Shown here: in pieces, positions 1 through 6,799 of the stretch | Position numbering within the stretch: the stretch's first letter is position 1 | Layout of the letters: every line of letters starts with the position of its first letter | Assembly: GCF_022482905.1 (NCBI RefSeq) | Contig: NZ_JAKVOI010000001.1 | Span: 3,349,958 to 3,413,957 of the forward strand | Length of the DNA stretch: 64,000 bases | DNA from: Clostridium sp. | GTDB lineage: Bacteria; Bacillota; Clostridia; Clostridiales; Clostridiaceae | Direction of reading: 5' to 3' | Position numbers and translations under genes: made by a program | The notes under the pieces: model-generated | Databases searched by the model: none | Told to the model about the DNA's origin: nothing | What the model saw: the letters and a program-made list of their open reading frames with translations, nothing else

Positions 1-1
1 T

Positions 2-349
2 AAAAACCATTGTATTGAAACAAATCAAAAGGTCCCGGAAGAAGTTGGGGAGATTGCAATTTGTGTCTTTAACAGTTTGGCTTATAGTTATAAAAGTTCA
101 GTTGAATCTCTTGAAGAGATATTTGAAAAACCATTCAAAAAAATAAATATCTTTGGTGGGGGATGCAAAAATGATTTATTAAATGAAATAGTTGCAAAGG
201 TTACCGGAAAAACGGTATTTGCCGGTCCATCAGAAGCAACAGCTATAGGTAATATTTCAGCTCAGCTGCTAAGCTCAGGAGCATGCAAAGATCTGGGCGA
301 GGTAAGAAAATTGATAGGTAATTCTTTCAATATCAAAGAATTTAAATAA
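2..349 (+). CDS. rhaB: Rhamnulokinase, C-terminal end (partial at left edge)
   Basis: The reading frame is open from base 2, so the gene starts outside the window; about 115 C-terminal residues are present. The fragment has the FGGY sugar-kinase C-terminal signature: INIFGGGCKNDLLNE (the adenosine-binding FGGG-x-N loop) followed by GPSEATAIGNISAQ, as in RhaB. The enzyme phosphorylates L-rhamnulose to L-rhamnulose-1-phosphate with ATP. Identification as rhamnulokinase rather than another FGGY kinase rests on the adjacent downstream rhaA and rhaD genes. The gene is followed after 20 bp by rhaA, with AGTGAGG as ribosome binding site, so it is part of the same operon. Confidence 0.9.
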   Translation, partial: KNHCIETNQKVPEEVGEIAICVFNSLAYSYKSSVESLEEIFEKPFKKINIFGGGCKNDLLNEIVAKVTGKTVFAGPSEATAIGNISAQLLSSGACKDLGEVRKLIGNSFNIKEFK

Positions 350-369
350 ATTAAAGTGAGGTAAAGCAA

Positions 370-1626
370 ATGAGTGTTAAAGAAAAATATGAATTGGCAA
401 AAAAGGAATATGAAAGATGGGGAATAGATGTCGACAAGGCTTTGGAAGAACTTAAAAAAGTTAGAATATCCATACACTGTTGGCAGGGTGATGATATTGC
501 AGGATTTGAGGTGGATCAGAAGGAACTGTCTGGAGGAATTGCTGCTACGGGAAATTATCCTGGAAAGGCAAGAAATCCAGAGGAGCTTAGAAAAGATCTG
601 GATAAAGCATTAAGTCTTATTCCAGGGAAACACAAGGTAAATCTTCATGCCATATATGCTGAAACTGCTGGAAAATTTGTAGAAAGAGATGAAATAAAAC
701 CTGAGCATTTTGAAAATTGGGTATCCTGGGCAAAGAAAAATGACCTGGGCTTGGATTTCAATCCTACAATATTTTCTCATGACAAAGCAAAAGATGGACT
801 TACACTTTCCAATCCCGATAAAGAGATTCGTGATTTTTGGATAAGACATTGTATTGCTTCAAGAAAGATTGGAGAGTATTTTGGAAAGGAACTTGGAAAG
901 ACTTGTCTGACAAACCTTTGGATACCAGATGGTTATAAGGACATTCCAAGTGACAGGCTCGGACCAAGACAGCGTCTGAAAGACTCTTTGGATGAAATAT
1001 TTAAAGAAAAGATAGATAAAAAATATAATTTGGATTCTGTGGAATCAAAAGTTTTTGGAATAGGTGCTGAATCATACACAGTTGGTTCCAGTGAGTTCTA
1101 TCTCAATTATGCAGCAAAAAATGATGTGTTGTGCCTGATGGATACAGGACATTATCATCCAACAGAGGTAGTATCGGACAAAATTTCATCAATGCTTCTG
1201 TTTTCAGACAAAGTTGCCCTTCATGTAAGCAGACCGGTTCGTTGGGACAGTGACCACGTTATAATTCTGGATGATGAACTTAAAGAGCTTGCAAAGGAAA
1301 TAGTAAGGAATAATGCACTTGACAGAGTAATAATAGGTCTTGATTTCTTTGATGCGAGCATCAACAGGGTAGCGGCATGGGTTATCGGTACGAGGAACAT
1401 GATAAAGGCGCTTTTGAATGCAATGCTTCTGCCGAATGAAAAATTGAAGGAACTCCAGAATGAAGAGAACTATACTGACAGACTTGCCCTGCTGGAGGAA
1501 TTCAAAACATATCCGTTTGGTGCCGTATGGGATTACTATTGTGAGATAAACGATGTTCCTGTAAAAGAAAAATGGCTTGATGAAGTAAAAAAATATGAAA
1601 AAGAGGAATTATCAAAAAGGGAGTAG
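370..1626 (+). CDS. rhaA: L-rhamnose isomerase
   Basis: 418 residues, the usual RhaA length (about 419 in Escherichia coli). It interconverts L-rhamnose and L-rhamnulose in the cytoplasm using divalent metal ions. Typical RhaA segments are visible: [10 protein letters not shown] near the N-terminus, [29 protein letters not shown], the metal-site stretch [27 protein letters not shown] and [11 protein letters not shown]. Second gene of the rhamnose operon. Its stop codon overlaps the GTG start of rhaD by one base, which implies translational coupling. Confidence 0.97.
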   Translation: MSVKEKYELAKKEYERWGIDVDKALEELKKVRISIHCWQGDDIAGFEVDQKELSGGIAATGNYPGKARNPEELRKDLDKALSLIPGKHKVNLHAIYAETAGKFVERDEIKPEHFENWVSWAKKNDLGLDFNPTIFSHDKAKDGLTLSNPDKEIRDFWIRHCIASRKIGEYFGKELGKTCLTNLWIPDGYKDIPSDRLGPRQRLKDSLDEIFKEKIDKKYNLDSVESKVFGIGAESYTVGSSEFYLNYAAKNDVLCLMDTGHYHPTEVVSDKISSMLLFSDKVALHVSRPVRWDSDHVIILDDELKELAKEIVRNNALDRVIIGLDFFDASINRVAAWVIGTRNMIKALLNAMLLPNEKLKELQNEENYTDRLALLEEFKTYPFGAVWDYYCEINDVPVKEKWLDEVKKYEKEELSKRE

Positions 1627-2456
1627 TGATAAAAGTGAAAGTAGAAGAAGCGGAATTTGTAAAGGACTATATAAAGATAACCTATGATGCCTGGCTCAAG
1701 GGATGGCACGAGCGAAACGGCGGCAACCTGAGCTACAGGATAGCAGAAGACGATGTAGACGGCATAAGAGGGGAACTTGACGAAAGTTCAGAGTTCAAGC
1801 CAATAGGAGTCTCAGTTCCGAATCTTGCAAATGAATATTTTCTTGTAACCGGCAGCGGAAAATACATGAGAAATATAAAACTTGATCCTGAAGCCAATAT
1901 AGGTGTGGTGAAGATAGATGAAAAAGGTGAGAACTACAAGATAGTATGGGGACTTTTAAATGGAGCAAATCCTACCAGTGAGTTTCCATCACATCTCATG
2001 AGCCATTCGGTTAAAAAAGAAGTTACAGCAGGCAGAAACAGGGTCATATATCACTCGCATACTACCAACCTGATTGCGCTTACCTTTGTTCTGCCCCTTG
2101 ACAGCAAGGTATTTACGAGGCAGCTCTGGGAGATGGCAACGGAATGTCCTGTAGTATTTCCATCAGGAGTTGGAGTTGTACCGTGGATGGTACCGGGAGG
2201 AGCAGCCATTGCAAAGGAAACCAGCAAGCTTATGAGAGAATTTGATGTAGTAATATGGGCACATCATGGAACTTTTGTCTCGGGAGAGACGCTGGATCTT
2301 GCCTTCGGACTTATGGACACGGCAGAAAAATCAGCTGAAATTCTTGTAAAAGTACTGTCCATGGGTGGAAAGAAACAGACTATAACAGCAGATAACTTCA
2401 GAGATCTTGCAAAAGAATTCAAAGTTACCCTGCCTGAAAAATTCTTATATGAATAA
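1626..2456 (+). CDS. rhaD: Rhamnulose-1-phosphate aldolase (class II, zinc)
   Basis: 276 residues (E. coli RhaD has 274). It cleaves L-rhamnulose-1-phosphate to dihydroxyacetone phosphate and L-lactaldehyde. Class II aldolase features are visible: the RNGGNLSYR substrate loop, the catalytic glutamate in NPTSEFPSH, zinc-ligand histidines in VIYHSHTTN and the distal zinc histidine in WAHHGTFVSG. The GTG start overlaps the rhaA stop; the GGGAG just upstream is close to it, and a second GTG nine bases on is the alternative start. Followed after 25 bp by the lactaldehyde reductase that handles its product. Confidence 0.95.
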   Translation: MIKVKVEEAEFVKDYIKITYDAWLKGWHERNGGNLSYRIAEDDVDGIRGELDESSEFKPIGVSVPNLANEYFLVTGSGKYMRNIKLDPEANIGVVKIDEKGENYKIVWGLLNGANPTSEFPSHLMSHSVKKEVTAGRNRVIYHSHTTNLIALTFVLPLDSKVFTRQLWEMATECPVVFPSGVGVVPWMVPGGAAIAKETSKLMREFDVVIWAHHGTFVSGETLDLAFGLMDTAEKSAEILVKVLSMGGKKQTITADNFRDLAKEFKVTLPEKFLYE

Positions 2457-2481
2457 TTGATTTGACAAGGAGAGATTGCAG

Positions 2482-3642
2482 ATGATAAATCGTATAGTTC
2501 TTAATGAAACTTCCTATTTTGGCAAGGGAGCCATAAGCATAATTCCGGAGGAAGTAAAAAAAAGACAGTTCAAGAAGGCATTTGTCGTTACAGACAAGGA
2601 TCTGATCAAATTCAATGTAGCACAAAATGTAACGAAGAAGCTCGATGAAGCGGGAATACCTTATGAGATCTATGACAATGTAAAACCGAACCCTACAATA
2701 GAAAATGTACTTACAGGAGTTAAAAATTATGCCCAGTCGGGTGCGGATTTTATTATAGCAATAGGTGGAGGATCTTCCATAGATACCTCGAAAGCAGTGG
2801 GAATAATAACAAACAATCCGGAATTTTCAGATGTAAAATCCCTTGAGGGGGAAGCAGAAACAAAGAACAAGTCCGTTCCTATAATTGCAGTGCCGACTAC
2901 GGCGGGAACAGCTGCAGAAGTTACAATCAACTATGTAATAACTGATGAAGAAGCTACCAAGAAGATGGTATGCGTCGATCCGAAAGACATTCCAATAATG
3001 GCAGTAATCGATCCTGAAATGATGGCTTCAATGCCAAAGGGACTTACGGCATCAACGGGTATGGATGCACTTACCCATGCAATAGAAGGATATACGACAA
3101 AAGGAGCATGGGAACTTACCAACATGTTTGAACTAAAAGCAATAGAACTTATATCAAAGAATCTTGAAACTGCAGTTTTCGAACCAAAGAACATGGAGGC
3201 GAGAGAGGCAATGGGAGTTGCCCAGTATATTGCAGGTATGGGATTTTCAAATGTAGGACTTGGAATAGTTCATTCCATGGCACATTCACTCGGTGCATTC
3301 TACGACACACCGCATGGAGTTGCAAATGCCCTTCTTCTTCCGTATGTAATGGAATATAATGCACCTTCAACTGGAGAGAAATACAGAGAGATAGCCCGCC
3401 AGATGGGGGTTGAAGATGTAGATGGAATGAGTGCTGACGAGTACAGAAAGGCAGCAGTTGATGCAGTCAGGAATTTATCAAAGAAGATAGGAATTCCACA
3501 GACGCTATCTGAAATTGGAGCAAAAGAGGAGGATCTTCCAAGACTTTCGGAAATTGCCTTCAAGGATGTATGTACACCTGGAAACCCGAGGGATACTTCT
3601 GAAACTGAAATTCTTGACATATACAAGAAAGCCTTCAAATAA
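2482..3642 (+). CDS. fucO: Lactaldehyde reductase (iron-dependent alcohol dehydrogenase)
   Basis: 386 residues from ATG 2482, chosen because AAGGAGAG sits seven bases upstream; an in-frame TTG six bases earlier is too close to that site. Group III Fe-ADH: NAD-binding GGGSSIDTSKA near residue 95, PTTAGTAAEVT, and iron-binding histidines in THAIEGY, HSMAHSLGAFYDTPHG and neighbouring residues. It reduces L-lactaldehyde from the RhaD reaction to 1,2-propanediol, regenerating NAD in fermentation. The substrate assignment comes from its position right after rhaD; the family itself is broad. An overlapping pair of hairpins follows the stop. Confidence 0.9.
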   Translation: MINRIVLNETSYFGKGAISIIPEEVKKRQFKKAFVVTDKDLIKFNVAQNVTKKLDEAGIPYEIYDNVKPNPTIENVLTGVKNYAQSGADFIIAIGGGSSIDTSKAVGIITNNPEFSDVKSLEGEAETKNKSVPIIAVPTTAGTAAEVTINYVITDEEATKKMVCVDPKDIPIMAVIDPEMMASMPKGLTASTGMDALTHAIEGYTTKGAWELTNMFELKAIELISKNLETAVFEPKNMEAREAMGVAQYIAGMGFSNVGLGIVHSMAHSLGAFYDTPHGVANALLLPYVMEYNAPSTGEKYREIARQMGVEDVDGMSADEYRKAAVDAVRNLSKKIGIPQTLSEIGAKEEDLPRLSEIAFKDVCTPGNPRDTSETEILDIYKKAFK

Positions 3643-3673
3643 ATGATTTGATTTGTTAATTCATGGTTTTGTT

Positions 3674-3707
3674 ATTCTGCATCATTCAGTGATGCAGAAT
3701 ACTGAAT
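3674..3707 (+). promoter_or_regulatory. Two mutually exclusive RNA hairpins between fucO and rhaM
   Basis: A perfect 11-bp inverted repeat, ATTCTGCATCA at 3674-3684 and TGATGCAGAAT at 3690-3700, has a 5-nt loop. A second hairpin, ATTCAGT (3684-3690) with ACTGAAT (3701-3707), uses the loop and base of the first, so both cannot form at once. No T-run follows, so it is not a standard intrinsic terminator. It may be an mRNA stability or processing element, or an attenuator-like switch separating the enzyme genes from rhaM and the transporter. Confidence 0.5.
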
Positions 3708-3796
3708 CATCTACAGTACAATTTACATAATTGTATTTTGTATATGTTGAAATCGTATATATGTATTTTTATAAAATGAAATTTAGGAGGGATAAA

Positions 3797-4111
3797 ATGA
3801 TTAGAAAAGGAATTGTAATGAAGGTTTATGAAGGTTTCCATGATGAATATCAAAAAAGGCACAGTGAAATTTGGCCTGAGATGGTTGATATGATACATGA
3901 ATATGGAGGAAAAAATTATTCAATATTTTTAGACAAGGAAACTAATACTTTATTTGGATATCTGGAAATAGAGGATGAAGAAAAGTGGAACAAGAGTGCA
4001 GAAACAGAAATTTGTCAAAAGTGGTGGGCCTATATGAAGGACATAATGCAAACGAATCCAGACAATAGTCCTGTATCAGTGGATTTAAAAGAAGTATTTC
4101 ATATGGATTGA
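3797..4111 (+). CDS. rhaM: L-rhamnose mutarotase
   Basis: 104 residues from ATG 3797, which is preceded by AGGAGG six bases upstream; this matches the 104-residue length of E. coli RhaM. A longer frame opens further upstream but has no ribosome binding site. The protein interconverts alpha and beta anomers of L-rhamnose so the isomerase gets its preferred form. RhaM features visible are GFHDEYQKRHSEIWPEM (with the catalytic-region histidine) and the C-terminal QKWWAYMKDIM segment. It lies between the catabolic enzymes and the MFS transporter. Confidence 0.95.
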   Translation: MIRKGIVMKVYEGFHDEYQKRHSEIWPEMVDMIHEYGGKNYSIFLDKETNTLFGYLEIEDEEKWNKSAETEICQKWWAYMKDIMQTNPDNSPVSVDLKEVFHMD

Positions 4112-4140
4112 TGAACATATAAAAGATTGGAGGAATTCAA

Positions 4141-5403
4141 ATGTCTGATAAACAAGGTAATTTTAAAGAAACTTTGACGGTTTCAATGTCGAATTTCCTG
4201 GATGCAGGTGCAATTGTAGCAGGTGCAAGTGGATTGACATTGTGGATGAGCTTTCTGAATTTGGACGATATGGCTTTGGGACTTCTTGGAGCAGTTAGTG
4301 CCAATGGTTTTGGTGCAGCACTTGGAGCATTGATAGGCGGTCCTTTAGCTGATAAGTATGGAAGAAAATTTATTTATAGGTATGATTTATTGTTTTATAT
4401 GCTTGGTGTTGCACTTATAGCGTTATCATTTAATTTTCCTATGCTTTTAGCAGGTTATATCATCACAGGTATAGCAGTAGGTGCGGTAGTTCCTGCATCA
4501 TGGAGCTATCTGGGAGAACAGGCTCCAGCGGGAAAACGTTGCGCAAACATTGGATGGGGCCAATTTTCCTGGGGATTTGCTCCTATGACTATATTTGTTC
4601 TATCCATTTTTTTAAATAGATTGGGACTTTTAGGAAATAGAATCATGTTTGGAATGTTGTTTGTCATAGCATTGATTACGTGGATTCTGCAGCAGCAGAT
4701 TCAGGAATCAAAAATATGGGAGGAGCAGAAAGAAAAGGAAAAGGCAGAGGACTTTGTAAAGGCTCCAACTAGTGAGATATTTACAATTAAGGCAAACAGG
4801 CATGCATTTATTCTCTCCGCAGGGATTTACACTTTGTGGAACCTGGTTGCTGGATTACAGGGATATTTCTTACCATTCATCTTTACTAAAATAGGTAACT
4901 TGAACAATCTACAATCCAATGGTTTAAATGCAATTATATGGTTTATGACGATTTTGTTTACTTATCTGGTATTCATAAGAAAGGGAGATGTATGGAATCG
5001 TAAGGCAGTATTTGCAGTAGGATGTGTTATGGAAGTTGCGGCATGGCTTGTTCTTGTCTTTGCACCTGTAGGATTGGTTTCACTTATAATCTTTGATATG
5101 TTGTGGGGAATTTCAGCAGGCTTTAGTGCACAGTGCTTTTTCGCTCTTTGGAGTGTGGAACTCTTTAAAACGCAGTATAGAGGCAAGGCACAGGGAATCA
5201 TATTTTTCCTGGTACGTGCCGGAGTTGGAATAATTTCTTTGGTTTTCCCTACTATGTTGACGGCGCTTGGTTTCCAAAAGACAGGATTATTCCTTGTAGC
5301 AGTTTTGGCCATTCAGTTAGTTATAGGACTTATATATACGCCTGAAACAAGGGGAATGAGTGTTTACGAAATAGAAAAGCAAAGATATGGGAATGACTAT
5401 TAA
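4141..5403 (+). CDS. MFS sugar transporter, probably L-rhamnose uptake
   Basis: 420 residues, about twelve predicted transmembrane helices, with the MFS signature GGPLADKYGRKF between helices 2 and 3 and a charged central loop (about residues 190-215). The C-terminus ends in PETRGMSVYEIEKQ, typical of the sugar-porter subfamily. It begins 30 bp after rhaM with a GGAGG site, in the position where rhaT or rhaY stands in other rhamnose loci, so it likely imports rhamnose by proton symport. No second rhamnose transporter is seen in the window. Substrate is inferred from context. Confidence 0.8.
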   Translation: MSDKQGNFKETLTVSMSNFLDAGAIVAGASGLTLWMSFLNLDDMALGLLGAVSANGFGAALGALIGGPLADKYGRKFIYRYDLLFYMLGVALIALSFNFPMLLAGYIITGIAVGAVVPASWSYLGEQAPAGKRCANIGWGQFSWGFAPMTIFVLSIFLNRLGLLGNRIMFGMLFVIALITWILQQQIQESKIWEEQKEKEKAEDFVKAPTSEIFTIKANRHAFILSAGIYTLWNLVAGLQGYFLPFIFTKIGNLNNLQSNGLNAIIWFMTILFTYLVFIRKGDVWNRKAVFAVGCVMEVAAWLVLVFAPVGLVSLIIFDMLWGISAGFSAQCFFALWSVELFKTQYRGKAQGIIFFLVRAGVGIISLVFPTMLTALGFQKTGLFLVAVLAIQLVIGLIYTPETRGMSVYEIEKQRYGNDY

Positions 5404-5606
5404 TAATCTGTTTAGTTGTAAATATAGAAGTATTATTTCTATAAAATAAAAATTAAGTATGGCATACTGTGCCCGACCATGTTATAGAGAATTTATTACG
5501 AGAAATATGCATGGAGGTGATCATGGTATGCCAATTAACATATTAAAGATCAAATAAAAAACACCGATTAATATAAATAAATATACCTTTAGAGAAGGTG
5601 ATGCAC
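5404..5606 (+). promoter_or_regulatory. Intergenic leader with inverted repeat and a mini-ORF candidate before the AraC gene
   Basis: The 203-bp gap contains TGGCATAC (about 5460-5467) and its inverted partner GTATGCCA (about 5526-5533). Around the second arm is an unusually perfect Shine-Dalgarno GGAGGTGATC (5513-5522) followed by ATG codons at 5523 and 5528. These open 7- and 9-codon frames (MVCQLTY and MPINILKIK) that end before the AraC gene. This could be a leader peptide or regulator binding sites. No good -35/-10 pair is obvious. Confidence 0.35.
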
Positions 5607-6608
5607 ATGAATATTAGGGATTTGGATAAAAAGCTCAGGGAAATGAGTCCCAGTGAAGAAAAACTGAAAAAATTATCGGGATTTAAAAAAGATAAAAGCT
5701 ATGATATGGAGCTGGAAAGGCATTTTTCAAACAGGATTATAAAGAACAGCTGGGTTATAAACAATGAAAAGCTTATGAAAAACTCAGAGGATATATCCAT
5801 CCGTAAGCATGACAGATTTGTTAAATTCAACAAGCATAAGCATGATTATCTTGAACTGGTCTTTGTTTATTCTGGAAGTATAAGACAGACTGTTGATGAC
5901 AAGTCCATTGAAATAAAAAAAGGTGAAATTTTAATTATGGATATGAATGTGGAGCATAGTATTGAAGAGTCGGGAGAAGATGACATAGCCATAAATGTAC
6001 TTATAAAAAAGGAGTTTTTTGACTGGGTATTCATGCACCAAATTGCAGATAATGATTTGATGTCAAATTTTATTGTCAAATCATTGTATGAAAAAAATAA
6101 ATTCAAACAGTTTTTGTATTTCAAAACATCAAAAAACAAAAAAGTATGGAATTTTATGATCAGCATATTAATGGAATATCATGATAATAAAAATGGTATG
6201 GAAACTGCAATAAGGGCATATATGATACTGTTGTTCAATGAACTGCTGAGAGACTATAACAAATATCTGCCCCATAATGTAGTATACAAGATAGATTCAA
6301 GCATAGCTGTTGAAATTATGAAATATATAGGAAATGATTATAAAAATGCAAATCTCAAGGATTTAGCTGAACACTTCAATTATAGTACTGATTATATGGG
6401 AAAACTGGTTAAAAAAGTTACAGGAAAAACATTCAAGGAACTTCAAAAAAATATAAAGATAGAGCGTGCCAAGTATCTGCTTAAAAATTCAAACACATCA
6501 ATATCTGATATCGTTTCAAAAGTTGGATACTCAAATTTAAGCTATTTTTACAAACAATTTAAGGAAGATACAGGTATTACTCCTGATGAGTATAGAAAAA
6601 ACTTATAA
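5607..6608 (+). CDS. AraC-family regulator with N-terminal cupin, probable rhamnose-operon regulator
   Basis: 333 residues from ATG 5607 (AGAAGG is eight bases upstream; an earlier in-frame GTG abuts that site). N-terminal cupin-type sensor domain, roughly residues 70-150, with KHKHDYLELVFVYSG and KKGEILIMDMNVEHSI. C-terminal double helix-turn-helix, roughly 235-333, with LAEHFNYSTDYMGKLVKKVTG and the signature VGYSNLSYFYKQFKEDTGITPDEYR. Placed at the end of the rhamnose genes, it probably activates them on rhamnose binding, like RhaS/RhaR; the inducer is inferred. A strong terminator follows. Confidence 0.85.
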   Translation: MNIRDLDKKLREMSPSEEKLKKLSGFKKDKSYDMELERHFSNRIIKNSWVINNEKLMKNSEDISIRKHDRFVKFNKHKHDYLELVFVYSGSIRQTVDDKSIEIKKGEILIMDMNVEHSIEESGEDDIAINVLIKKEFFDWVFMHQIADNDLMSNFIVKSLYEKNKFKQFLYFKTSKNKKVWNFMISILMEYHDNKNGMETAIRAYMILLFNELLRDYNKYLPHNVVYKIDSSIAVEIMKYIGNDYKNANLKDLAEHFNYSTDYMGKLVKKVTGKTFKELQKNIKIERAKYLLKNSNTSISDIVSKVGYSNLSYFYKQFKEDTGITPDEYRKNL

Positions 6609-6627
6609 ATCAAATCCAGTAATATTA

Positions 6628-6681
6628 TACAAAGGACTGTAAAGGATTACCTCCAAGGTTAATCTTTTACAGTCCTTTGTA
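6628..6681 (+). terminator. Long hairpin terminator after the AraC gene
   Basis: A near-perfect inverted repeat with 22-nt arms (TACAAAGGACTGTAAA on the left, TTTACAGTCCTTTGTA on the right) encloses a short loop. It is followed by a weak T-rich stretch. It separates the rhamnose operon from the polyol region. Confidence 0.85.
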
Positions 6682-6697
6682 CTTATTTTCTACAAAA

Positions 6698-6720
6698 TCG
6701 GCTAAAATTATTGGAGCCGA
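6698..6720. promoter_or_regulatory. Dyad upstream of the levR1 sigma-54 promoter (candidate activator site)
   Basis: TCGGCT at 6698-6703 and AGCCGA at 6715-6720 form inverted arms separated by 11 bases. They lie about 40-60 bp before the -24 element at 6759, where a sigma-54 enhancer-binding protein could bind. It is GC-rich against a very AT-rich background. I did not find the same dyad before the other two sigma-54 promoters. Confidence 0.35.
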
Positions 6721-6758
6721 ATATATAATAATAATATGGTACAAATTCTGCCGCTGTT

Positions 6759-6775
6759 TGGAATAAATATTGCAG
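6759..6775 (+). promoter_or_regulatory. Sigma-54 (-24/-12) promoter of levR1
   Basis: TGGAAT, five bases, then TTGCAG: the invariant GG and GC dinucleotides have the 10-bp gap required by sigma-54. It lies about 25 bp before the levR1 start, suggesting autoregulation of levR1 by a sigma-54 activator. Confidence 0.65.
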
Positions 6776-6799
6776 TAATAAAATCAGGGGGTGCTTATT

